19,358 nucleotides of DNA from Candidatus Saccharimonadota bacterium. Lineage in GTDB: Bacteria > Patescibacteriota > Saccharimonadia > Saccharimonadales > UBA10212. Positions 13,031 to 18,955 of the stretch are shown piece after piece; position 1 is the stretch's first letter, and every line of letters begins with the position of its first letter. The stretch spans positions 1 through 19,358 of the forward strand of contig JAQGHE010000010.1 of NCBI GenBank assembly GCA_028288985.1, written 5' to 3'. Both the position numbers and the translations under genes were made by a program. Below the pieces are notes generated by a model that worked only from the letters and a program-made list of their open reading frames with translations, searched no databases and was not told where the DNA came from.

Positions 13031-14164
13031 ATGGTAAGGAAAAGGTTAAAAAAATTCAGTCTAAAACGCGTAAAAAAAGTACGCGAAATCATTCCTGACT
13101 CCGTAGCAGAGAGGGCCATGGCCCTAAACCCGCTGCAATCACCAGAAGAGCCGCAGCCGGTAGACAGAGTGCCGAGAATCACCAATGAAACAATTACGGA
13201 ACACCGTGAAGAAGTTTTAAAAGGCGCCAGAAAGTACATTTATCCGCTTCAGCATTCCAAGCATCGTATAGTAACGGTAACTTTAAGCATTACCGCGGTT
13301 GCCATAGCCGCTTTTTTGATTTATTGCACGGCAGCTCTCTATAAATTCCATCAATACAACACCTTCATATACCGCGTAACCCAGGTAGTGCCTTTCCCGG
13401 CAGCCCGGGCGGACCACAACTTCGTAGCCTACGAAAATTACTTATTTGAGCTTCGCCGCTTCGTCCATTATTACCAGACACAGCAGCAGCAGAATTTTAA
13501 CTCCGCCAACAAAGATCAATTGGAGCGCTTTAAACAGCAAGCCCTTTCAAGCGTGATTGACGATGCTTACGTAAAAGTTCTAGCCAAGCAGAATAAAGTC
13601 AGCGTTTCCAGTAAAGAGGTAGAAACCAGGGTAGACCAAGCCCGTAACCAGAATCGCCTGGGCAGTAACAATAAAGTGTTTGCCGATGTCCTGCGCGATT
13701 ATTGGGGCTGGTCTATCGCCGACTTTAAGCGCAGCCTTAAGCAGGAAATTCTGGCGGAAAAGGTATCCGCCAAGCTAGATAAGGCCGCCAACGACCGGGC
13801 CAATACCGCGCTGGCTCAAATAAAGAGCGGGGCAGACTTCGGCGAAGTTGCTAAGAGCTTATCGGATGATCCAACCAAAGCTAACGGGGGAGATTATGGG
13901 CTATCTATAACCAAAACCAACCCCAATATCTCGCCGGAAGTAATTGATGTTATGTTCAAGCTGAAGGCGGGAGAGGTCTCGCCGGCCATTTTAGCCAGCC
14001 CCGTGCTAGCCGGCAATCCGCCTACGCTCCAGATCATCAAGGTTACTCAAAACGACGGCAAGTCCATTACTGCTCAGCATATCGTGATTAACCTGAAAGA
14101 CCCCTCGGTCTATGTGAATGAGCTAAAAGCCAAAAGTCCGCCCAAGGCCTTCGTTAAGTTTTAA
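13031..14164 (+). CDS. Membrane-anchored peptidyl-prolyl isomerase, PpiC/SurA-like
   Basis: An extracytoplasmic foldase that should assist proteins crossing the membrane. The protein has 377 residues. A long, basic cytoplasmic N-terminus (about 1-78) precedes one membrane helix (about 80-103, VTVTLSITAVAIAAFLIYCTAALY). A SurA-like chaperone region follows (about 125-250), with Gln-rich helices and EVETRVDQARNQNRLGS. The parvulin rotamase domain is about 256-345, with ALAQIKSGADFGEVAKSLSDDPTKANGGDYG matching the family core, and a QHIVI strand sits near the end. The start has AGGAG about 7 bases before the ATG and lies 10 bases after the PH-domain gene, a typical second gene of an operon. Part of the parvulin core after GGDYG is shortened, so isomerase activity is not certain. 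Possible clients are secreted proteins such as the pilins and hydrolases nearby. Confidence 0.85.
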   Translation: MVRKRLKKFSLKRVKKVREIIPDSVAERAMALNPLQSPEEPQPVDRVPRITNETITEHREEVLKGARKYIYPLQHSKHRIVTVTLSITAVAIAAFLIYCTAALYKFHQYNTFIYRVTQVVPFPAARADHNFVAYENYLFELRRFVHYYQTQQQQNFNSANKDQLERFKQQALSSVIDDAYVKVLAKQNKVSVSSKEVETRVDQARNQNRLGSNNKVFADVLRDYWGWSIADFKRSLKQEILAEKVSAKLDKAANDRANTALAQIKSGADFGEVAKSLSDDPTKANGGDYGLSITKTNPNISPEVIDVMFKLKAGEVSPAILASPVLAGNPPTLQIIKVTQNDGKSITAQHIVINLKDPSVYVNELKAKSPPKAFVKF

Positions 14165-14170
14165 CAAAAC

Positions 14171-14196
14171 AAAAAAACCTCACTAAGCGTGAGGTT
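14171..14196 (-). terminator. Terminator of tRNA-Asp
   Basis: AACCTCAC (14176-14183) pairs with GTGAGGTT (14189-14196). Read on the - strand, the stem is followed by TTTTTGTTTT, a strong U tract. It also lies just after the foldase stop codon on the + strand, where no T run follows. Confidence 0.8.
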
Positions 14197-14198
14197 CA

Positions 14199-14274
14199 TG
14201 GCGGACCGGACGGGATTTGAACCCGCGACCTTCTCCGTGACAGGGAGACGAGCACTCCGCTGCTCCACCGGTCC
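14199..14274 (-). tRNA. tRNA-Asp (anticodon GTC)
   Basis: On the - strand, acceptor GGACCGG/CCGGTCC, anticodon stem TCTCC/GGAGA with loop CTGTCAC (anticodon GTC), T-arm GCGGG-TTCAAAT-CCCGT and encoded CCA (14199-14201) form a complete cloverleaf. Confidence 0.95.
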
Positions 14275-14292
14275 ATAAGGAATGACTCGGCT

Positions 14293-14301
14293 AGTTTAGC
14301 A
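14293..14301 (-). promoter_or_regulatory. Extended -10 promoter of tRNA-Asp
   Basis: TGCTAAACT on the - strand fits TGnTAnnnT. The predicted start at about 14286 is 12 bases before the tRNA. Confidence 0.45.
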
Positions 14302-14337
14302 AAAACAGATGTAAACCGCAATTGAACGGCAGTATTT

Positions 14338-14346
14338 TGCTATACT
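14338..14346 (+). promoter_or_regulatory. Extended -10 promoter of the tRNA-Thr/tRNA-Gly unit
   Basis: TGCTATACT is identical to the box before the pilin gene at 1205. The predicted start at about 14353 is 9 bases before the tRNA-Thr 5' end. Confidence 0.6.
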
Positions 14347-14361
14347 TTTTAAGAAGTAAAC

Positions 14362-14438
14362 GCCAATGTAGCTCAGCTGGCTAGAGCACCGCTTTCGTAA
14401 AGCGGGGGTCGCGGGTTCGAGTCCCACCATTGGCTCCA
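14362..14438 (+). tRNA. tRNA-Thr (anticodon CGT)
   Basis: Acceptor GCCAATG/CATTGGC, D-arm, anticodon stem CCGCT/AGCGG with loop TTCGTAA (anticodon CGT) and encoded CCA (14436-14438). The T-stem GCGGG/CCCAC contains one C-A mismatch; the rest of the fold is standard. Confidence 0.93.
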
Positions 14439-14459
14439 TGATTTAAAAAGGGAGAAAAT

Positions 14460-14534
14460 GCGGATGTCGTATAACGGCTATTATATGGCCTTCCCAAGGC
14501 CGGGACGCGGGTTCGACTCCCGCCATCCGCACCA
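14460..14534 (+). tRNA. tRNA-Gly (anticodon CCC)
   Basis: Acceptor GCGGATG/CATCCGC, anticodon stem around TTCCCAA (anticodon CCC), T-arm GCGGG-TTCGACT-CCCGC and encoded CCA (14532-14534). It lies 21 bases after tRNA-Thr on the same strand without a terminator, so the two are probably cotranscribed. Confidence 0.93.
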
Positions 14535-14571
14535 GTACTTACTTTTGCTCGCTAAATTTGTCTGCCTCGCA

Positions 14572-14577
14572 TAAAAT
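14572..14577 (+). promoter_or_regulatory. -10 box before the small membrane protein
   Basis: TAAAAT predicts a start at about 14584, six bases before the ATG at 14590. No Shine-Dalgarno with proper spacing is clear. Confidence 0.35.
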
Positions 14578-14589
14578 AGAACAGGTAAT

Positions 14590-14946
14590 ATGAATATTCC
14601 TAAGAAGTTTTTGCACGACCGCTTAGTCTTAGCCTTAGTAACGCTGATGTCGCTTCTAACGGTAATCGGCGTTAGTTTGGTGCTGATACGCTTTGATGCT
14701 TCGCGTAACCCCACCACGACGGTAGCTTACAGGCCCAACATCACCGGCTCGCAGTACCAAAGCGGTAAGCCCATAGACATTTATGTGCTGGCCTTGTTTA
14801 TGCTTCTAACCGCTGTACTGGCGGTAATACTTAGCAATCGAATTTACGGTGTTAGGCGTTATCTGGCTGTCTTTATGTTGTCGGCCGAAGCCTTTTTGCT
14901 GCTGGTTGCTATAATTGTTTCTAATTCGCTTATTTCACTACAATGA
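14590..14946 (+). CDS. Small membrane protein of unknown function, paired with a glycosyltransferase
   Basis: I do not recognise the family. The 118 residues contain three predicted membrane helices: about 12-33 (LVLALVTLMSLLTVIGVSLVLI), 62-83 (IDIYVLALFMLLTAVLAVILSN) and 90-112 (YLAVFMLSAEAFLLLVAIIVS). A short Asn/Thr/Tyr-rich loop joins the first two. There are no cysteines and no obvious catalytic motif. The gene lies 49 bases upstream of the GT2 glycosyltransferase in the same direction, so a partner or regulatory role in cell-surface glycan synthesis is possible, but this is inferred from position only. It follows the tRNA-Gly gene closely and has its own TAAAAT box. Confidence 0.7.
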   Translation: MNIPKKFLHDRLVLALVTLMSLLTVIGVSLVLIRFDASRNPTTTVAYRPNITGSQYQSGKPIDIYVLALFMLLTAVLAVILSNRIYGVRRYLAVFMLSAEAFLLLVAIIVSNSLISLQ

Positions 14947-14995
14947 ATTTCTCTTGGTCTTGTAATGGAAAATGTGATCAGGAGAAATTCAACGT

Positions 14996-16621
14996 ATGCG
15001 TTCGATAGAAATCCCCCAGCCAGAGGACCGGGACTGGCGCTATCGTATCTTTGAGATTCTGCCCGGCGCCATAACCTGGATAGTTTTATTCTTACCGGTT
15101 GTCCTCAGTCTTATCAGTCCGAAAATAGCTGCTTACTTCATTGTCGCCTATTTGCTGCTGTGGTTTATCCGGGCCCTGTCTCTTAACGTACGTTCTCTGC
15201 AGGGGTGGCAGCTGATGAACGAACACAAAAGGGTGCCATGGCAGGAACTAAACAATGACTTAGAAGACCTCGTCGTCAGGGCCAAAAAAGCCCCCAAGTG
15301 GCATGCCCGCAATCTGGACCGGGTGAGGGAATACATGATGCATAGCCGCATTAAACCGAGCGAGGTCATCCACGCCGTCATAGTAGCCGCTTATAACGAA
15401 TCCAAAGATGTTATAGAACCAACCATACAATCAGTGCTGGATAGCAAATATGATCCCAAAAAAATCATTCTTATCCTGGCTTATGAGCAGCGCGGCGGCA
15501 AAGAGGTTGAAAAAACAGCCAAGGAGTTAATGCACACATATGCCGATAAATTCTACTATGCCGAGGCCATAGCCCACCCCAGTGACATGCCGGGAGAAGT
15601 AATCGGCAAAGGCGGCAACATTACGTTCGCGGCTAGAAAGTTCCAAAAATACTTGGAAGAGAATAATATAGACCCCGCCAAAGTAGTGGTCACCACTCTG
15701 GATGCCGATAATCGCCCCGATAAACAGTATTTTGCGGCCTTAACCTACACCTTTTGTTCTACGGAAGAACCAAAGCACGCCAGCTACCAGCCCATACCGA
15801 TGTACACCAATAATATCTGGGACGCGCCAGCTCCCATGAGGGTGATTGCCACTGGTAACTCATTTTGGAATATAGTGCTAACTATGCGCCCCCACATGCT
15901 GCGGAACTTCAGTTCGCACGCTCAGCCGATGGAAGCGCTTATTGATACTGATTTTTGGAGCGTCCGCACCATTGTCGAAGACGGCCATCAGTTTTGGCGT
16001 ACTTGGTTCCGCTATGACGGCAAGCACGACGTCTTTCCCATATATGTACCCATTTATCAGGATGCCGTCCTTAGTTTTAGCTACCGCAAAACGATTAAGG
16101 CGCAGTTTGTCCAAATCCGACGATGGGCATGGGGAGCATCCGATGTTGCCTACGTGGGCTATACAGGCTTTATAAAGCCTAATAACATCCCAAAGTACAA
16201 AATCTGGTCGAAGTTCCTAAGGTTGCTTGAAGGGCACATCAGTTGGTCTACGGCGCCGCTTTTATTGCTGCTTGCTGCTTTTGTCCCGCATTTACTTAAC
16301 CCAAACCTATTTTTCCTCAATCCGCAGGCGTATTTAGTAGATCAATTGCCGCATGTCGTTAGCACCATCCAGAGGGTAGCTACTGTCGGCATCCTGGTAA
16401 CTTTATTCCTTAGTTTTCAGAGCCTGCCCCCTAAGCCGGAGCGCTATAAGCGCCGGCGCAATCTCTGGATGGTTATCCAATGGGTTTATCTGCCATTTAC
16501 GACTATCCTCTTTAACGCCTTCGCGGCTATATACTCCCAGACGCGCTTAATGTTCGGCTGGTACCTGGGGACATTCGACGTTACAGATAAAGCTGTAGTT
16601 AAAGACGTCCCTAAAAAATAG
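14996..16621 (+). CDS. Family 2 glycosyltransferase, membrane-bound, cellulose-synthase-like
   Basis: A processive-type glycosyltransferase that would use a nucleotide sugar at the inner face of the membrane to build a surface polysaccharide; the sugar is unknown. The 541 residues comprise two N-terminal helices (about 22-60), a GT-A domain (about 120-400) and three or more C-terminal helices (about 415-530). GT2 motifs appear in order. HAVIVAAYNES opens the domain. LDADNRPD, at about 234, is the DxD metal and nucleotide site. IVEDGHQFWR, at about 327, contains the ED acidic pair. QIRRWAWG, at about 372, is the QxxRW motif of processive GT2 enzymes. AGGAGA at 14980-14985 is a Shine-Dalgarno for the ATG at 14996, as expected for a second gene. 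It converges with nrdR with only three bases between the stop codons and no visible terminator. Confidence 0.88.
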   Translation: MRSIEIPQPEDRDWRYRIFEILPGAITWIVLFLPVVLSLISPKIAAYFIVAYLLLWFIRALSLNVRSLQGWQLMNEHKRVPWQELNNDLEDLVVRAKKAPKWHARNLDRVREYMMHSRIKPSEVIHAVIVAAYNESKDVIEPTIQSVLDSKYDPKKIILILAYEQRGGKEVEKTAKELMHTYADKFYYAEAIAHPSDMPGEVIGKGGNITFAARKFQKYLEENNIDPAKVVVTTLDADNRPDKQYFAALTYTFCSTEEPKHASYQPIPMYTNNIWDAPAPMRVIATGNSFWNIVLTMRPHMLRNFSSHAQPMEALIDTDFWSVRTIVEDGHQFWRTWFRYDGKHDVFPIYVPIYQDAVLSFSYRKTIKAQFVQIRRWAWGASDVAYVGYTGFIKPNNIPKYKIWSKFLRLLEGHISWSTAPLLLLLAAFVPHLLNPNLFFLNPQAYLVDQLPHVVSTIQRVATVGILVTLFLSFQSLPPKPERYKRRRNLWMVIQWVYLPFTTILFNAFAAIYSQTRLMFGWYLGTFDVTDKAVVKDVPKK

Positions 16622-16624
16622 ACA

Positions 16625-17035
16625 TTACGCTTGCTGTGAGGGGTGCTCGGCTGTGTATCTGTGCCACGCCCTCTGATTGAACCTCTTAAGAATGCCAGCA
16701 GTCACCTCGCTAATCTGCTTCGGCGTAAATACAGGGGAGGCTTGGGACTTCAAAAGCTCTTGGATAATGGTGCCTGTGACCTCTCTGGACTCCGTATAGC
16801 AGTCTTTACGGTCCTGAAGCGCCAGCAGCACCTCCGTAAAGAGTAAATCGCTTATAAAGGGCTTAAGTTCGCCGTTAGTACTAACACGGAGGGAACTGGA
16901 CAGATCAATAGCCTCGTGGGTGGTAAAAACGCTTTTGCACTCACGGCATTGTCGCCGCCGCCACACTTGATTGCTCCGCTTTTGCAGTCGGCTATTAACA
17001 ACCTCAGTTTTAGCGGCACAGTAAGGACAAACCAT
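16625..17035 (-). CDS. nrdR: Transcriptional repressor of ribonucleotide reductase genes
   Basis: NrdR senses ATP/dATP through its ATP-cone and represses ribonucleotide reductase operons. The 136-residue protein begins MVCPYCAAKTEVVNSRLQKRSNQVWRRRQCRECKSVFTTHE. This is the zinc ribbon (C3/C6 and C30/C33) with the RRRQC segment typical of the family. The ATP-cone follows at about 46-130. It is slightly shorter than the usual 150 or so residues, mainly in the linker and C-terminus. On the - strand TGACAATAT (17042-17050) ends so that transcription would begin exactly at the A of the ATG, another leaderless start. No ribonucleotide reductase gene is in the window, and I found no convincing NrdR box here. 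Confidence 0.9.
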   Translation of the reverse strand: MVCPYCAAKTEVVNSRLQKRSNQVWRRRQCRECKSVFTTHEAIDLSSSLRVSTNGELKPFISDLLFTEVLLALQDRKDCYTESREVTGTIIQELLKSQASPVFTPKQISEVTAGILKRFNQRAWHRYTAEHPSQQA

Positions 17036-17041
17036 GTCAAC

Positions 17042-17050
17042 ATATTGTCA
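17042..17050 (-). promoter_or_regulatory. Promoter of nrdR
   Basis: On the - strand TGACAATAT is an extended but weak -10 box. A hexamer end at 17042 predicts +1 at 17035, the first base of the start codon. Confidence 0.4.
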
Positions 17051-17132
17051 TAACGCTGGAGGAAAACCAAGTGGATAACCCCGAATTTAGGGGGTAAAAG
17101 TCATTCTCCATCTGTTAAAGTCCAAATAAAAA

Positions 17133-17154
17133 CCGGCTTTTTTTCAAAAGCCGG
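17133..17154 (-). terminator. Terminator of the 40-codon gene
   Basis: CCGGCTTTT (17133-17141) pairs perfectly with AAAAGCCGG (17146-17154). On the - strand TTTTTATTT follows. It lies just after the stop of the small - strand frame at 17170-17292, which implies a transcript ending here. Confidence 0.8.
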
Positions 17155-17169
17155 CGTTATTTTTCGATT

Positions 17170-17292
17170 TTACGCTGTGCCGCGGGCGGGACGATTTCGT
17201 CTTATCCTGTTTTGGCCCGGCTTAACACTTATGATCTCTTCGTAAAATAGCTTGAACGCATCAAGCGGTTCACCAATCTTGTTGGTACTCAA
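17170..17292 (-). CDS. Unlisted 40-residue basic small protein
   Basis: The family is not recognised. The frame begins at TTG 17290-17292 and ends TAA 17170-17172. It encodes an acidic/aliphatic first half (STNKIGEPLDAFKLFYEEIISV) and a very basic tail (KPGQNRIRRNRPARGTA), which suggests nucleic-acid or ribosome binding. Three things support a real gene: GAGGTGAGGA just before the TTG (GAGG 6 bases away), a strong terminator 16 bases after the stop on the same strand, and otherwise unexplained space between nrdR and tgt. A possible extended -10 (TGCTAATTT) lies upstream at about 17313-17321. The TTG start is a weakness, since no ATG is available in this frame. This small ORF is the main content of the 17036-17366 gap. 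Confidence 0.5.
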   Translation of the reverse strand: MSTNKIGEPLDAFKLFYEEIISVKPGQNRIRRNRPARGTA

Positions 17293-17329
17293 TCCTCACC
17301 TCACTATTAACTTGAATAAATTAGCACCC

Positions 17330-17359
17330 GTGACTATAAATGTCAACGCTTGGTACAAT
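17330..17359 (+). promoter_or_regulatory. Promoter of tgt
   Basis: GTGACT at 17330-17335 resembles a -35 box, and TGGTACAAT at 17351-17359 is an extended -10 with an 18-base spacer. Transcription is predicted at 17366, one base before the ATG at 17367. This rules out the in-frame ATG at 17340, which lies inside the promoter. Confidence 0.6.
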
Positions 17360-17366
17360 AGTCCGG

Positions 17367-18449
17367 ATGCCCATAAACACATATAAACAGATAGCCGCCC
17401 ACGGCAAGCTTGCGCGCAGTGGAATTCTCAACACCCGCCGAGGCCCAGTTTCGACGCCTTTTTTCATGCCGGTGGCCACGCGCGGTGCTGTCAAAGGGGT
17501 AACTGTAGAGGAAGTAGCCGCAACCGGAGCCCAGGTACTTTTATCTAACACCTATCATTTGCACCTTCAGCCGGGAGAAGCACTGATTAAAAAATTTGGC
17601 GGCCTCCATGAATTTAACAGATGGAGCGGCCCCATTCTGACTGACTCCGGCGGGTTCCAGGTGTTCTCACTGGCACATGTACGTAAAATCACCGAAGAAG
17701 GAGTTAAGTTTAAGGACCCAAAAACCGGCGATATGGTGTTTATCTCTCCCGAAATCTCTATGCAGATACAATTTAGCTTGGGATCCGATATCATCATGGC
17801 CTTTGACGACTTAACCGGTTTAGCCCCCGATGCCAGGGGCCGGACAGAGGAAGCCGTTGAAAGAACCCACCGCTGGCTAACTCGCTGCATCGCCGAATTT
17901 AACCGTTTGACCAAGGATCTAAGCGTCGAACAGAAGCCGCTGCTTTTTGGAATTGTACAGGGAGGTCTGGATAAAAAACTTCGTGCTAAAAGCCTGGAGT
18001 TTGTGCAATCTCAATCTGTTGACGGCATCAGCATAGGCGGCTTGTCAGTCGGTGAGCCCAGGGAAGAAATGCACAAGATGCTTCAATATTTAGCGCCATT
18101 GTACGACCCGGGCCGCCCACGCTATTTGATGGGTGTAGGTCATCCGATTGATTTTAAATACGCTATTGAAAACGGCATCGATATGATGGACTGCGTCATG
18201 CCGACCCGAAATGGCCGCCACGGTTCAGTTTGGATAAATGGGGACCAGACCATAAACCTCAGAAACGCAGCTTTTATGGAGGATAAACAGCCAATCGAAC
18301 AGGGGTGTGACTGTTATGCTTGCGCGCAGGGCTACAGCCGCGCTTTTCTTCGCCACCTCTTTAAAATGGAGGATCCTCTATCCGGCCGCTTGGCCTCCAT
18401 CCACAATCTACGGTACCTGCATCGTATTTGTGAACAGTATAGAAAATAA
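17367..18449 (+). CDS. tgt: Queuine/preQ1 tRNA-ribosyltransferase
   Basis: This enzyme exchanges G34 in GUN anticodons for the queuosine precursor (preQ1 in bacteria). The 360 residues match the family length. DSGGFQVFSL holds the first active-site Asp (about D93). FDDLTG, GIVQGG, GGLSVGE and the GVGHPID segment line the base pocket. MMDCVMPTRNGRHG at about 272-285 has the nucleophilic Asp and the tRNA-binding segment. CDCYAC at about 313 plus the His of SIHNLRYLH at about 345 form the zinc site. The start at 17367 comes from the promoter spacing; the family N-terminus (FKQIAAxGKARxGxLxTxRG) begins right after it. tRNA-Asp, with a GTC anticodon that is a substrate type, is encoded nearby, but no queuosine biosynthesis gene is in the window, so the base is probably salvaged. 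Confidence 0.95.
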   Translation: MPINTYKQIAAHGKLARSGILNTRRGPVSTPFFMPVATRGAVKGVTVEEVAATGAQVLLSNTYHLHLQPGEALIKKFGGLHEFNRWSGPILTDSGGFQVFSLAHVRKITEEGVKFKDPKTGDMVFISPEISMQIQFSLGSDIIMAFDDLTGLAPDARGRTEEAVERTHRWLTRCIAEFNRLTKDLSVEQKPLLFGIVQGGLDKKLRAKSLEFVQSQSVDGISIGGLSVGEPREEMHKMLQYLAPLYDPGRPRYLMGVGHPIDFKYAIENGIDMMDCVMPTRNGRHGSVWINGDQTINLRNAAFMEDKQPIEQGCDCYACAQGYSRAFLRHLFKMEDPLSGRLASIHNLRYLHRICEQYRK

Positions 18450-18450
18450 A

Positions 18451-18473
18451 AACTCCGCTTGAGTAGCGAAGTT
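18451..18473 (+). terminator. Weak terminator after tgt
   Basis: AACTCCGCT (18451-18459) pairs with AGCGAAGTT (18465-18473) with one mismatch, followed by ATT. It is directly after the tgt stop codon. The T run is poor, so termination may be partial. Confidence 0.4.
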
Positions 18474-18518
18474 ATTCTGGCTATTTGCGCCCTCTCGGGT
18501 TCAAGTCCAAATTCCAAT

Positions 18519-18557
18519 CACGAAAAAAGCCAGTCAATAAGACCAGCTTTTTTCGTG
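18519..18557 (-). terminator. Terminator of tRNA-Val
   Basis: CACGAAAAAAGC (18519-18530) is the exact reverse complement of GCTTTTTTCGTG (18546-18557), with a partly paired inner loop. On the - strand it directly follows the tRNA-Val CCA end. The long A/T arms supply the U tract. On the + strand it could also catch tgt read-through. Confidence 0.65.
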
Positions 18558-18632
18558 GTGGGCACAGAGGGACTTGAACCCCCGACATCCACAACGTCAA
18601 TGTGGCGCTCTAGCCAACTGAGCTATGTGCCC
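18556..18632 (-). tRNA. tRNA-Val (anticodon GAC)
   Basis: On the - strand, acceptor GGGCACA/TGTGCCC, D-arm, anticodon stem CCACA/TGTGG with loop TTGACGT (anticodon GAC), T-arm with TTCAAGT and encoded CCA (18556-18558) form a complete cloverleaf. Confidence 0.95.
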
Positions 18633-18658
18633 TTGTCGCACCTTACGCTCCGGTCTCG

Positions 18659-18678
18659 TTTTAGCCTTGCGGCTAAAA
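18659..18678. repeat. 8-bp hairpin upstream of tRNA-Val
   Basis: TTTTAGCC (18659-18666) and GGCTAAAA (18671-18678) flank a 4-base loop. No good T run follows on either strand outside the stem, so its role is unclear. It lies in the presumed promoter region of tRNA-Val. Confidence 0.4.
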
Positions 18679-18754
18679 AGCTTCGACTTAGAGCTATGGT
18701 GCTAGAACAGAGATAATACTACCCGAACCAACCTTTATAATCAATTACCATATA

Positions 18755-18763
18755 TGGTATAAA
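18755..18763 (+). promoter_or_regulatory. Extended -10 box of a possible small RNA
   Basis: TGGTATAAA fits the TGnTAnnnT type. Transcription is predicted at about 18770, in front of the structured stretch that ends at the 18871-18912 terminator. Confidence 0.35.
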
Positions 18764-18765
18764 AA

Positions 18766-18788
18766 CTATCCACAGAATTTGTGGATAA
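18766..18788. promoter_or_regulatory. Inverted pair of DnaA-box-like sites
   Basis: On the - strand 18780-18788 reads TTATCCACA, the consensus DnaA box. On the + strand 18766-18774 reads CTATCCACA, one base off. They face each other across 5 bases in an AT-rich stretch. The same bases form an 8-bp hairpin, so the match may be structural rather than a DnaA site. Confidence 0.35.
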
Positions 18789-18912
18789 AACAATAAAAAA
18801 GTACTAGCGTTATCCGGCTAGTATATATATACTCCTATGTAGGTTGAGTTTTGCCGACGTGTTAACGGCAACGGCTTGAGCATCGAAATTGCGAGAATGC
18901 TCAAGCCGTTTT
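18770..18912 (+). ncRNA. Candidate structured small RNA or leader upstream of thrS
   Basis: About 140 bases with no credible coding frame but several stems in order: TATCCACA/TGTGGATA (18767-18787), TACTAGC/GCTAGTA (18802-18823), TTGCCG/CGGCAA (18851-18871), and a 13-bp terminator stem with T run (18871-18912). An extended -10 box sits just upstream. Because thrS has its own promoter after the terminator, this is more likely an independent RNA than a thrS leader. I see no T-box sequence (TGGNACCGCG type) and no recognised riboswitch family. It explains most of the 18633-18955 gap. Confidence 0.35.
18871..18912 (+). terminator. Strong intrinsic terminator upstream of thrS
   Basis: ACGGCTTGAGCAT (18871-18883) is the exact reverse complement of ATGCTCAAGCCGT (18897-18909), followed by TTTATTATTT. 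No gene on the + strand ends just before it, which is the main reason to suspect a small RNA. Confidence 0.85.
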
Positions 18913-18939
18913 ATTATTTATGAGTAGTCCTCAAGCTGT

Positions 18940-18945
18940 TATGAT
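18940..18945 (+). promoter_or_regulatory. -10 box of thrS
   Basis: TATGAT, in the same GTTATGAT style as the pilin promoters. The predicted start at about 18952 leaves a 4-base leader before the ATG at 18956. Confidence 0.45.
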
Positions 18946-18955
18946 GTAAAACAAG

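Noticed and set aside
18493..18515. A T-arm-like string (GGGTTCAAGTCC) suggesting a further tRNA after tgt
   Set aside because: No acceptor, D-arm or anticodon stem can be formed around it; at most a tRNA remnant.
18459..18716. An 85-codon + strand frame containing TEGLEPPTSTTSM
   Set aside because: It is the familiar spurious translation across the antisense of a tRNA (tRNA-Val here).
18633..18955. T-box or queuosine-type riboswitch upstream of thrS
   Set aside because: I found no T-box core sequence and no recognised aptamer; the terminator is followed by a separate thrS promoter.
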